From: Saccharomycopsis phalli
Lineage: Eukaryota; Ascomycota; Saccharomycetes; Ascoideales; Saccharomycopsidaceae
Assembly (NCBI GenBank): GCA_020342235.1
Contig: CP073215.1
Span: forward strand, 1,116,001-1,180,000
Reading direction: 5' to 3'
Length of the DNA stretch: 64,000 bases
Shown here: in pieces, positions 1-8,676 of the stretch
Layout: each line of letters begins with the position of its first letter
How positions within the stretch are numbered: position 1 is the first letter of the stretch
Made by a program: the position numbers and the translations under genes
Notes under the pieces: model-generated
Databases searched by the model: none
The model's input: only the letters and a program-made list of their open reading frames with translations
Told to the model about the DNA's origin: nothing

Positions 1-443
1 GAAATAGTTAGCTCGTTGAACTTCTTTTTAGTGACTAAGACACGGTTCTCTTGTTGATTTCTGGTCAAATTTTCAAAGTAGGGACTCAAGCCCTCGTTGA
101 TCAATGTCTTGATGATCTCAAACGACGACTTGTTATCCTTGTTGTTGAAATTGATAATTTGCAAGTCTTCATACCTACTAACCACACCCTTTTCCTTGAC
201 AACAATAATCAATGACTCAATATCCACAGTCTCCTCTATACTATTCACTACAGAGAATTCATGACCGTCTCCCAGCTTCACTTTGATAATGTACAACACA
301 GTGGACAAGGCATTATCCACAAACTCTTGTACGACTAGTTTGTTATTCTTGAAACTTAGTTTATCTTCCACGGTAGCATTTTGAAGAATTTTGCTAAGGT
401 TGAATAGGTATTCAACCAACGAGTTGACAAACTCTGTCTCCAT
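1..443 (-). CDS. DYN1: Probable dynein heavy chain, N-terminal fragment (runs off left edge)
   Basis: An open frame runs leftwards from the ATG at 441-443 to the window edge without a stop, giving 147 codons. The protein begins METEFVNSLVEYLFNL and is rich in short hydrophobic and charged stretches. Near residue 124 it carries G-L-S-P-Y-F-E-N, which resembles the G-(I/L)-S-P-Y-F segment in the N-terminal tail of fungal cytoplasmic dynein heavy chains. That tail mediates dimerisation and binding of intermediate chains, and yeast dynein moves the spindle into the bud neck. The call rests on one short motif and the general character of the tail. The motor domain would lie outside the window. The gene lies head-to-tail with DBF4, about 108 bp away. 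Confidence 0.55.
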   Translation of the reverse strand, partial: METEFVNSLVEYLFNLSKILQNATVEDKLSFKNNKLVVQEFVDNALSTVLYIIKVKLGDGHEFSVVNSIEETVDIESLIIVVKEKGVVSRYEDLQIINFNNKDNKSSFEIIKTLINEGLSPYFENLTRNQQENRVLVTKKKFNELTI

Positions 444-551
444 TGTTATAGTGGATGCTGGTGCAAGACAAACAACCAAAGGTACGCATTGGACGGGTAA
501 CCAAGATCAACATGCGCTAGTCTACATTACTACCCAATTGTGTGTATTATG

Positions 552-2342
552 CTATTTGCCGTTTAACATCATTATAAATCTATCAATCTTCTCAAAATTT
601 TTGTCCTCTGTTGCAAATTCCCTGTGCTTTGAACTAAGAATATGCTCACCAAACAGATCAAAGTCGATCCGACAATTCTCGCAGTACCCTACTCGCTTCA
701 GTTCCGCATCAGCTTTCGGCTTCTTGATTGTGTCTCTCTTGGTATCTTCTTCTGGTTTTTTAAACTTGTCTATAAAGACCTCTCCCTTGGTCTCTTCGTC
801 CTTGTACATTCTTTTCTTTAACGAGTTAAATTCCTTCGAGGTCACATGTGACCGCCCAGCTCCAAGCCCGTTCTTTGTCTTGGCAACAAGACTGTTCATT
901 GGGGTTTGACTGTTGGACAAATTGACGCCGGACGCATTCATCTCAAAAAACGATCGCTTGTTTGCCTGTCTGACGAGCTTCACTGTATGCTGCCAATCTT
1001 CAGCTTCGGTGGTTTCGGTGCTAGCTGTATCGATATATGCCTGGTGGTTATTTTCGGTTTCTGCGCCATTTAATTCATTTTCCAGTCTTTTGTTTTCTAG
1101 CTTATTTTCGCTGTTTCCCATGAGTACCACTTTAGTCTCAATACTATTTTCTTGATGAGCAATTTCATTTTCCTGGTTAGTCACTCCATTTTCCTGATTA
1201 GCCACTCCATTTTCCTGGTTAACCATCTCCTTTTCCTGGTCAACCATCTCCTTTTCCTGGTTAACCATCTCCTTTTCCTGGTTAACCACCTCAATTTCCT
1301 GGTTAATTACATCATTTTCCTGGTTGGCCACTCCATTTTCCCCATCGTCCATGCCACTAGGAGATTCACCCACGACACATTCCTGCGATTGCTCATAAAT
1401 TTCTCTCAACTGCTTTCTGTAATCCTTTCGACTCTCATCATACTTCAACCGCTTCTTGCTTAGCAGAGGGTGGCTGGAGGAAATCACCTCAATTAAAAAA
1501 GGGCATCGTCCGTCAAATGTCGGATAGAACTTCGCCCAGGGAGCCTTGTGTTTGACATTTGGGTAGTTCTTTACATTCCATTCCTTGGTGACCATTGGTC
1601 TGTACGTTTGCCTCAAGTCAAAAATGTGCAAGTACGGATGCTCAAAGTAAATGAAGTTGCGCACCCGCACGGTTGGGTCGCGGTCGTTTGGCCCTCGTAG
1701 CTTTTCCTCAGTCAAGAGTGTAGAAAGCTGTGTTGAACGGTTATAGCTGATGGCCTTCAGATACGTCGTTGGGAGGTACAGTTGCCGCAAGTTCACGTTC
1801 TTCTGGTATAAAGGGTTCCGATACAACACTCCGATCTTCAGGTTGTTTAATATTCCACCTTGTTTCACGTACTTGTGATCCAGCTCAAGTACCACCTTCT
1901 GGCGCTTCTTGTCGCCCATGATATATTTTTTTCGCGAATCAATGCCATTCTTGCTGCTCAAATTGCCAAAGAAGCGAACTGCCTTTTCATAACTCCATAT
2001 TCGGATACGGTCTCCATGGCAAAAGATGTCTGATCTGGGATACTTGATGGTTTTGTCATACTGCCGCCGGCTAATTATCATCGTGACCTTGTCGGAATTG
2101 AAGAAATCAACGACCTTGGCATGGAACCGGAAGCAGTTCAACTTAATAAAGTCTCTGGTCTTATCACGGTCAGAGACAAATGTGTCTTGCGCGGTATCAA
2201 GGTAGACTGTGCTCTTACTGAGAATATCCTTCCACTGGTTTTGCCACTGGATAAACTCATCCTTCACCAAATATCTGCCCTTGCGACTTGCCTGATTATC
2301 GCCAAACTGGATTGCTCGACTCCTCTTTTCCGCAGTCTCCAT
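552..2342 (-). CDS. DBF4: Dbf4, regulatory subunit of Cdc7 kinase (DDK)
   Basis: This 596-residue protein matches Dbf4, which activates Cdc7 so that it phosphorylates Mcm2-7 and fires replication origins. The N-terminal third (about residues 50-190) corresponds to the BRCT-like motif N region. Motif M lies near residues 268-284, with W-A-K-F-Y-P-T-F-D-G-R-C-P-F. The C-terminal motif is a CCHH zinc finger near residues 551-577: C-X2-C-X9-H-X5-H, beginning G-Y-C-E-N-C as in baker's yeast Dbf4. Between M and C there is an in-frame heptad array of the type V-N-Q-E-x-x-x (about residues 332-394), unusual for the family. The ATG at 2340-2342 is chosen because codons upstream in frame contain no other ATG. 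Two ACGCGT boxes sit just upstream, which fits G1/S transcription by MBF. Confidence 0.9.
   Translation of the reverse strand: METAEKRSRAIQFGDNQASRKGRYLVKDEFIQWQNQWKDILSKSTVYLDTAQDTFVSDRDKTRDFIKLNCFRFHAKVVDFFNSDKVTMIISRRQYDKTIKYPRSDIFCHGDRIRIWSYEKAVRFFGNLSSKNGIDSRKKYIMGDKKRQKVVLELDHKYVKQGGILNNLKIGVLYRNPLYQKNVNLRQLYLPTTYLKAISYNRSTQLSTLLTEEKLRGPNDRDPTVRVRNFIYFEHPYLHIFDLRQTYRPMVTKEWNVKNYPNVKHKAPWAKFYPTFDGRCPFLIEVISSSHPLLSKKRLKYDESRKDYRKQLREIYEQSQECVVGESPSGMDDGENGVANQENDVINQEIEVVNQEKEMVNQEKEMVDQEKEMVNQENGVANQENGVTNQENEIAHQENSIETKVVLMGNSENKLENKRLENELNGAETENNHQAYIDTASTETTEAEDWQHTVKLVRQANKRSFFEMNASGVNLSNSQTPMNSLVAKTKNGLGAGRSHVTSKEFNSLKKRMYKDEETKGEVFIDKFKKPEEDTKRDTIKKPKADAELKRVGYCENCRIDFDLFGEHILSSKHREFATEDKNFEKIDRFIMMLNGK
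1155..1345 (-). repeat. 21-bp in-frame minisatellite inside DBF4
   Basis: About nine copies of a 21-bp unit (typically TTTTCCTGGTTAACCATCTCC on the plus strand) encode a degenerate heptad V/A-N-Q-E-K/N-x-x. Because the unit is a multiple of three, copy-number change would lengthen or shorten the linker between Dbf4 motifs M and C without breaking the frame. Confidence 0.9.
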
Positions 2343-2352
2343 AAAGCACAAA

Positions 2353-2372
2353 ACGCGTAGTAGTAAACGCGT
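2353..2372. promoter_or_regulatory. Two MCB boxes (ACGCGT) in front of DBF4
   Basis: ACGCGT occurs at 2353-2358 and 2367-2372, only 11 and 25 bp upstream of the DBF4 ATG. This is the MluI cell-cycle box recognised by MBF (Mbp1-Swi6) in yeasts, where DBF4 is a G1/S-regulated gene. Further CGCG-containing sequence lies at about 2451-2485. The close spacing to the start codon is unusual. The sites are seen directly; binding is inferred. Confidence 0.7.
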
Positions 2373-2388
2373 ACATTATATACCAGTA

Positions 2389-3004
2389 TCACGTGAAGAT
2401 CTTCGGGGGTGTTCACACCCCCACACATAACAACGCGAATCACGCATTTTCCGCGTAGCGACGGATTTTTATTTACCTACGCGCGGCTTGATATTTTTTT
2501 TTTATTTTTTCAATCATTGTGACATTTACCATTAACCCGTGCATCACGTGGAGGATCATGTGACAATAATGATCACGATTGGAGCTATTGCAGAATTGAG
2601 TTTGGGACTTGGCGCATTTATTAAGGTTTAACGATCACCCTTTGGGGCTGGTTTCGATTAGGTATTAAGTTTAGACTTGGGGACTGGTGTATTATTGCAG
2701 TTACAATTCCGGGAATGTAGTAGAAGTTGTTGATACGAAAATTTTCCAGATGGATTCATGCAAAGTCTCAAATTAAGGTTTTCCAGATTCCGAGTGCGAC
2801 TTAGTCGCAATGGAGATCGACTCCATGTGTTTCAGACAAGTACGAAAGTCAGTGGAATGTTGTCAATGAACGCAGCACAATATACTGGAAGTTGATCTGG
2901 AACCGTGATTAATTTGAAGATATTCGCAACCAAGATGCGAGACCGTGCGTTATCACGTGCGAGATATTCAGCATCAGCATAGCGCCTTTTGCAATTTCAC
3001 GTGA
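2389..3004. promoter_or_regulatory. CACGTG sites in the DBF4-CYS3 divergent promoter
   Basis: Four CACGTG cores, each preceded by T, are seen: TCACGTGA at 2389-2396, TCACGTG at 2544-2550 and 2953-2959, and the full palindrome TCACGTGA at 2997-3004. Cbf1, with Met4 and Met28, uses this motif in yeast sulfur-gene promoters, and the last two sites lie 160-215 bp upstream of CYS3. The 2343-3164 intergenic region otherwise holds no open gene. Confidence 0.6.
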
Positions 3005-3107
3005 TGTGAGACACTGGTGTATTAATAATGAAAGTAGCATTACCGAGAGGTAAAAAGCAATAAATTTTTTCTGCTAACGGCCCCTGCTGATTAATTTTTT
3101 CCTGTCA

Positions 3108-3114
3108 TATATAA
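3108..3114 (+). promoter_or_regulatory. TATA box of CYS3
   Basis: TATATAA lies 51 bp upstream of the CYS3 ATG at 3165. A TATA element together with upstream CACGTG sites is typical of inducible yeast biosynthetic genes. Confidence 0.5.
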
Positions 3115-3164
3115 GGTGCCCAGATCCGCATACCGTGCATCAAGTTTTGACTGTCTCTTCTACA

Positions 3165-4364
3165 ATGACCATTTCCGAAAATTCACAACAGGCATTTGCT
3201 ACCAAGGCCATCCATGCTGGAGCCGAGCCAGAAAAGTCCACTGGTGCTGTGATTGCTCCAATCTCTCTTTCGACGACGTTTGCGCAATCTGCTCCGGGAC
3301 AGCCATTGGGCGAGTTTGAGTATCTGAGATCGCAGAACCCAAACCGTGAGCGATTTGAGCGGGCAGTTGCCGCTTTGGAAAACGCCAAATACGGCTTGGC
3401 GTTCTCCTCTGGTAGTGCCACCACTGCGATTGTGTTGCAGAGCTTGGCGCAAAACTCGCACGTGGTTTCGGTGGGTGACGTCTATGGTGGGACCCACCGA
3501 TACTTTACCCAAGTGGCAAACACTCATGGGGTGAAGGTGGACTTTACCAATGACATCATCAACGAGTTGCCGCAGTTGATCAACAGCAACACCCGGCTTG
3601 TGTGGGTCGAGACCCCATCGAATCCTACCTTGTCGGTCACCGACATTGGCAAAGTCGCGCAGCTCGTGCACAAGGTCAGAGAGTCGGGCCAGGAGATTTA
3701 TATTGTGGTTGACAACACGTTTATGTCGCCATACATCCAGAACCCGCTCACTTTGGGTGCGGATATCGTGGTGCACTCTGGTACAAAATACATCAACGGC
3801 CACTCTGACGTGGTGATTGGGTTGTTAGCCACCAACAACGCGGAGTTGAACAAGCGGTTTGCGTTTTTGCAGAACGCGGTGGGCGCGATTCCATCGCCAT
3901 TTGACGCGTGGTTGGCGCATCGTGGTATGAAGACGTTGCATCTTCGTGCCCGTGCTGCCTCTGAGAACGCGTTGAAGATCGCGCAGTTCCTTGAGAGCAA
4001 CGACAACGTGATTGCCGTCAACTACCCGGGCTTGAAGAGCCACAAGGGCTACGATGTTGTGCAGAAACAGCACCGCGACGGTTTGGGAGGTGGAATGGTG
4101 TCGTTCCGCGTGAAGGGAGGAGCCGCTGCTGCAGCCAAGTTCACCTCGTCGACCGAGTTCTTTACGTTGGCCGAGAGTTTGGGCGGAATTGAGTCGTTGG
4201 TGGAGGTACCAGCCGTTATGACCCACGGAGGCATTCCAAAGGAGTCACGTGAGAAGTCGGGAGTGTACGATGACTTGGTGCGTGTGTCGGTGGGGATTGA
4301 AGATATCAGTGACTTGTTGAAGGACGTTGACCAGGCGTTGAAGAAGGCTGTTTCTAGCAAATAG
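3165..4364 (+). CDS. CYS3: Cystathionine gamma-lyase
   Basis: The 399-residue protein aligns along its whole length with yeast Cys3. Landmarks are A-T-K-A-I-H-A-G near the N-terminus, the signature around E-Y-x-R-S-Q-N-P-N-R, the G-D-V-Y-G-G-T-H-R-Y segment, and the PLP lysine in H-S-G-T-K-Y-I-N-G-H-S-D. The enzyme is a PLP-dependent cytosolic lyase that splits cystathionine into cysteine, 2-oxobutyrate and ammonia, completing transsulfuration. The start is set at the ATG 3165-3167, which gives M-T-I-S-E as in relatives; an upstream in-frame GTG at 3135 is not used by eukaryotes. The x in E-Y-x-R-S is CTG at 3324-3326, where the family has serine, so CTG is read as Ser here. CACGTG boxes upstream fit sulfur regulation, and GSH2 lies 39 kb away in the same window. 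Confidence 0.97.
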   Translation: MTISENSQQAFATKAIHAGAEPEKSTGAVIAPISLSTTFAQSAPGQPLGEFEYLRSQNPNRERFERAVAALENAKYGLAFSSGSATTAIVLQSLAQNSHVVSVGDVYGGTHRYFTQVANTHGVKVDFTNDIINELPQLINSNTRLVWVETPSNPTLSVTDIGKVAQLVHKVRESGQEIYIVVDNTFMSPYIQNPLTLGADIVVHSGTKYINGHSDVVIGLLATNNAELNKRFAFLQNAVGAIPSPFDAWLAHRGMKTLHLRARAASENALKIAQFLESNDNVIAVNYPGLKSHKGYDVVQKQHRDGLGGGMVSFRVKGGAAAAAKFTSSTEFFTLAESLGGIESLVEVPAVMTHGGIPKESREKSGVYDDLVRVSVGIEDISDLLKDVDQALKKAVSSK

Positions 4365-5422
4365 ACGGGGCTGATGTACTATTGGAATGCATAATTGATT
4401 ACATTGTAATTTTTTCGGAGCTGTAGTGGGTGAAGATCATCAGAGATTGACGTTGCGAGAGGTTTACTGTGTTTTTATTGTGCGTTGTTGAGGTGTTTTG
4501 ATAATGGGCTTATTGGTGAGTTGTAACTGTTTAGTAGACGTGCAGTGCATGAAATTATGGTAGGTAAATGCATGAAATATGGTGAATGTAAATATTAAAA
4601 TGTAACTTGTGTGATTTATCCATGCATTCTATGTTTTATATTCTATATTGTATCATTGTATCATTGTATCATTGTATCATTGTATCATTGTATCATTGTA
4701 TCATTGTATATTCTATATTCTATATTCTATATTCTATATTCTATATTCTATATTCTATATTCTATATTCTATATTCTATATTCTATATTCTATATTCTAT
4801 ATTCTATATTCTATATTCTATTCACGTATCCCTATCCTTATAAATCCAAGTCCTCGTAGCTACGGAACATCAAGTGTATCCAAGTTGGAATCCGAAAATT
4901 AACCCCTTGAAGCATGCTACTGCAGCTCAAAAATCCATCGAACGATTCCATCTATCCGACTATTCGCAAAGACAACTGCAACTCCCTCTTGGAACAGGGT
5001 ATTGCAATACTGGCCACAGCTTTGTACCGTGTCACGGCCATTTAGCAGGCTCTTTCGCTCGGCCTTTGCTAACTTCACTCGATTATATCAAATTCAAAGT
5101 TTCCAGCCAGTTGCATTTGGCCGTCGGATGGTTCCATCATGCATAGCCGTACATCATGCCCAGACTCGTGTTTTGTATGCCAAGATCTATTTATTGACTC
5201 TTGCAAAGTGTACAGAGTTGAAGATTTATTTATCGGCTCTTGCCAAGTGTACAGAGTTGAAGATTTATTCATTGGCAGTTCCAAAGAGTGTACAGAGTTT
5301 TGAGATCTGTAGCAAAGCTCAGGCTTTAGTAGCCACGTTGTGTCGTATTGGCACTATTTGACAGTACAGCCTACAGTATGCAAAGATAGTAGTATTATAG
5401 ACTAACGGTACGATGGTTCCAA
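4365..5422. other. Intergenic region with minisatellites and a small repeat
   Basis: No gene is supported between CYS3 and the arrestin gene. The stretch holds the two abutting minisatellites at 4648-4826. At about 5181-5305 it also holds three imperfect tandem copies of a roughly 41-bp unit that contains AAGTGTACAGAGTTGAAGAT. Short open frames inside the minisatellites only reflect the repeats. Confidence 0.8.
4648..4826. repeat. Two abutting minisatellites, 8-bp and 7-bp units
   Basis: About seven copies of ATTGTATC (4648-4706) pass directly into about seventeen copies of TATTCTA (4706-4826). The two units share the core T-A-T-T-x-T-A, so the second array may have arisen from the edge of the first by slippage and a one-base unit change. 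Confidence 0.9.
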
Positions 5423-8155
5423 TTAATAATTGTAGTTTGGTGCAGGCCCAGCAGGAGGACCTGATGGAGGCCCAGCAGGAGGCCCAGCAGGAGAACCAGT
5501 AGAAGAACCAGATGGAGGAGCAGATGGAACACCAGCAGGAACGCTTGAATGAGTACCAGATGGAGCACCTGAAGGAACGCCTGATGGAGCACCTGATGGA
5601 GGGCCTGATGGAGGGCCTGATGGAGGGCCAGCAAGAGGAGCTCCATAATTTCCAGATGGTGATCCAGATGGACCAGATGGAGGCCCAGGAGGAGCTCCAG
5701 ATGGAGCACCATAATTTCCTGTTGGCGATCCAGTTGGCAATTCAGTTGGCGATCCAGATGGAATACCAGATGGAGCACCGTGATTTCCAGATGGCGACCC
5801 CATTGGACCTGACGGAGAGTCTGGAACTCCAGCTGGAACTCCAGCCAATGGAGCCGTCGAACCACTTACTCCAGCTAAACTGCTTGGCGCATCATTTTGC
5901 ACCAGTGGCAATGGAACCGGATTGTTGATTGTACTCATTCGCGACAAGGCACTGTCCTTTCTGTCCACAGGATAACCGTTTGCATTCAACTCAACGCCCG
6001 ACGGCGTTGGAGCAGCTGGCGGAGCCGGGTTTGGAGCACTGGTCGTGGTAGTTGGGCTGACTTTTGAGTCGACTCGGGTTGGTGGCACGTCAACAATCTG
6101 CTCGTATGATGGAGGAGGCTCATTGTAGTTGACATTGTCAGGAATGTCAGAGAGCTTTGGCCCATCTATGCTGCCCGCAATTGCTTCTGTACTGGACGCT
6201 GGGCCCGAGTTTGCAATTCCGCCAACTAGCGGCGTAGAAACTGCGCTGTGAGAACTCTGGGCAGGAGGGTTTGGCGAAGCGGAAACTACGCTGTGAGAAC
6301 TCTGGGCAGGAGGGTTTGGCGGCGCGGTTGCGTTTTGGAAGTTTGCGTTTTCAGTGTTGGCAGGCTTTGTCACTGGAACTGAGCCAGTCAATTCGTCGCC
6401 GTGGGTTGTTTCGGCGAGATTGACGGTGGAACCTGGCGGCGAATGCTTGTTCAACTTGTTCTGGATGGCGTCGTTCTGCTTCATGATGAACTGCGAGAAC
6501 TTGTTGGCCTGGTTGGAGAACTTTGGGTTTTCATTGCCGACCTTGAGCGACAACTGGTTCAACTTGCCAAACAACTTGTTGGTCAACTCGCCGGCTTGGG
6601 ACTCGTAATTGTGGGATCCGCCACAATTGGACGTGGCAGAATGAGACGCGGCAGTGTGAGACGAACCAGCAGAATTACTGCTGCTAAGTGTACTGCCTTC
6701 GGTTGCACCAGCCACTTTTCCTGGTGACCCAGTGGCTGGGTGCACAGGCACAGTCTGGCCCTTGATCACGTGCTCGTCGGCCTCCTTGGACATGTCAACT
6801 GGCGACGCAGGGACCAAGCCCCGGAATACCTTAAATGGAGTCTCCACCACCACAGTAGCTGGTTTTGCCAACGGGTCGGAGGTATCGTCGAATTGCACCA
6901 CCACAGTCGCCTGTAGAGAGTAGCTGCGCTTCATGTTGCATGTTTTAAAGTCGGCCACCAAGTCCGGCGACTCAATGTTGACGTACTTGTCAGCATACAA
7001 TTTCGCCGGGATCTCCAACTCAAACAACGGCTCTCCTTTTGCGGACTTTGCTCTCGACGAGACAAACTTGCTGGCGTCCAAGATCTTGTCTGCGCTGGAC
7101 AAGTTGACAAAGCTCTCGTTGAGAATGGACACGTTTTTCGACACAAACTCGCGCAAGTCGTCGGCAAGGATCGTAGTCAGGGCAACCAAGTCGACTTTCA
7201 AGCTGCCGACGACGAGCCGTGTAAACTGGCTGAAGCTGCCCAGGCGAATCAACTCGGGGATATCGGCCGAGGTGAGGAGGAAGAACCGCAACGACGGCTT
7301 GACCGCGTTGTTGGCAAAGAAAAAGCCTGGGTTCGCAAAGCGGGCCTCAAAGTAGAACGGCAACGACACGTCGGCGCCGGCCAATTCGCGGGTCAAGCTG
7401 AACGGCGCACGGGCAAATGCAGTCTTGGACACTTGTGCCGCGTCGTAGGCGAGATCGAGCGGGTAGAACGTGATTGGCTGCTCGATCTTGATGCTGGGCT
7501 TGAAGGGGCTCTTTTTGATGCTTGCGCGGATCTTGTAGCTGACCTCAGAGCGGTTGTTGGTTGCGATTCGCGACACCGACGGTGGGAGCAACTCGGAGAC
7601 GTGTTTGTTGAGCTCCTGGTTGATGTTGACCTGGTTGAACGAGCCAGAGCTGATGGAGAGCTTGTTGGACAAGCTCTCGGTGTTGACAACGCAGTGGTTC
7701 TTCAAGGGCAACTTGAACGAAAACTCAAAGTCGTACTTCCCGGCCGGGAGAATCTGCTCGCGCACCGGAGATTGCGACCCGTGCTTCGAGCCGCTTTGCT
7801 TCAACCCCGAGAAAAAACCCCGGGTGGTGGTGCTGTCTTCATAGACGCCTCCCTCGGAAGTTGGGCTGGCGGCCGGTTCCGCAACAGTCTGTTTCGTCTC
7901 CTTGGGGAACACTTTCACCCGCTTGTTCAAGACAATGTGCTTCTCGGACTCGGTGGCGGCCTCAGTCTTGCCACTACGGTACTTTCTCTGGCCATGAACC
8001 TCGGTTTGCGACACTCCTTCAATGTCAATGTTGATGTAGGACACCAGCAAGTCGGTTGGCAAGTCCAACTTCAATCTCCCGGTGACGGTCTCTAGGTTGC
8101 TGAACACCCCTGTTGGTCTAATGGGGTCGATTTCGATTTTGTATTCGGTGGTCAT
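5423..8155 (-). CDS. Alpha-arrestin (ART family) with PPxY motif and collagen-like tail
   Basis: The 910-residue protein starts with an arrestin N domain (about 1-240; T-G-x-L-x-L-D-L-P near residue 25) and continues with an arrestin C domain (about 250-455). Yeast ART proteins recruit the ubiquitin ligase Rsp5 to plasma-membrane transporters so that they are endocytosed. The Rsp5-binding PY motif is visible near residue 680 as P-P-P-S-Y-E-Q. The last 150 residues or so are built of S-G-x-P and P-S-G-P triplet-like repeats ending N-Y-N-Y, a low-complexity tail I do not know from yeast arrestins. I cannot assign it to a particular ART number. The ATG at 8153-8155 opens directly into the arrestin fold. 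Confidence 0.8.
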   Translation of the reverse strand: MTTEYKIEIDPIRPTGVFSNLETVTGRLKLDLPTDLLVSYINIDIEGVSQTEVHGQRKYRSGKTEAATESEKHIVLNKRVKVFPKETKQTVAEPAASPTSEGGVYEDSTTTRGFFSGLKQSGSKHGSQSPVREQILPAGKYDFEFSFKLPLKNHCVVNTESLSNKLSISSGSFNQVNINQELNKHVSELLPPSVSRIATNNRSEVSYKIRASIKKSPFKPSIKIEQPITFYPLDLAYDAAQVSKTAFARAPFSLTRELAGADVSLPFYFEARFANPGFFFANNAVKPSLRFFLLTSADIPELIRLGSFSQFTRLVVGSLKVDLVALTTILADDLREFVSKNVSILNESFVNLSSADKILDASKFVSSRAKSAKGEPLFELEIPAKLYADKYVNIESPDLVADFKTCNMKRSYSLQATVVVQFDDTSDPLAKPATVVVETPFKVFRGLVPASPVDMSKEADEHVIKGQTVPVHPATGSPGKVAGATEGSTLSSSNSAGSSHTAASHSATSNCGGSHNYESQAGELTNKLFGKLNQLSLKVGNENPKFSNQANKFSQFIMKQNDAIQNKLNKHSPPGSTVNLAETTHGDELTGSVPVTKPANTENANFQNATAPPNPPAQSSHSVVSASPNPPAQSSHSAVSTPLVGGIANSGPASSTEAIAGSIDGPKLSDIPDNVNYNEPPPSYEQIVDVPPTRVDSKVSPTTTTSAPNPAPPAAPTPSGVELNANGYPVDRKDSALSRMSTINNPVPLPLVQNDAPSSLAGVSGSTAPLAGVPAGVPDSPSGPMGSPSGNHGAPSGIPSGSPTELPTGSPTGNYGAPSGAPPGPPSGPSGSPSGNYGAPLAGPPSGPPSGPPSGAPSGVPSGAPSGTHSSVPAGVPSAPPSGSSTGSPAGPPAGPPSGPPAGPAPNYNY
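5430..5870 (-). repeat. Collagen-like S-G-P-P coding repeat in the arrestin gene
   Basis: A degenerate array of 9-15 bp units, with GGCCCAGATGGA-like sequence on the plus strand, encodes P-S-G-P-P-S-G-A-P-S-G-type residues at the C-terminus. All units keep the reading frame. Confidence 0.85.
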
Positions 8156-8676
8156 TGTGGGTCGGACGAAAAAAGGTGGGAATTTAAATGAAACAGACCC
8201 CTGATAAAGACACCATTATTTTGGGCCGTCAGTCACTGCAAGGCGCAGCACGCATATACCAGTGCCGCGGGGTCGTTACGATTTCGCGGTACAATTCAAG
8301 GTTTTGGTGGGAATAAAAGGGAGGAAATGCCCAAGGCCAATGGCTAGTCAAGTGTTTGGACGGGTGTTGGTGAATGTGGAAAATGGTGAATCTGGGAAAT
8401 GGTGAATCTGGGAAATGGTGAATCTGGGAAATGGTGAATCTGGAAAATGGCAAATCTGGAAAATGGCAAATCTGGGAAATTTGGCATATAATTGGCTCGA
8501 ATTGTGTTTTACTCTGGTGAATCTACAGTGGGTTGATTTCGTTGTATATTTCTACTCCACATGTCTACTCAAATATTTCTCCATGTCTCCTCCACATGTC
8601 TCCTCCACATGTCTCCTCGCATATTCTCTCCTCGCATATTCTCTCCTCGCATATCCCTCGCATATCTACTCCTTTT
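8156..8676. repeat. Intergenic minisatellites between arrestin and dioxygenase genes
   Basis: About seven units of AATGGTGAATCTGGGA (16 bp, some with 15) lie at 8377-8485. They are followed at 8572-8665 by CTCCACATGTCTC and CTCGCATATTCTC units of 12-13 bp, three copies each. Both neighbouring genes are on the minus strand, so this is the arrestin promoter and the dioxygenase 3' flank. No gene is seen. Confidence 0.85.

Noticed and set aside
4607-4902. Three overlapping open frames rich in Y-I-L-Y-S-I-F
   Set aside because: Translation of 7- and 8-bp repeats in all three frames; not genes.
7433-8095. 220-codon open frame opposite the arrestin gene
   Set aside because: Antisense shadow of a clearly coding arrestin domain, with no family features of its own.
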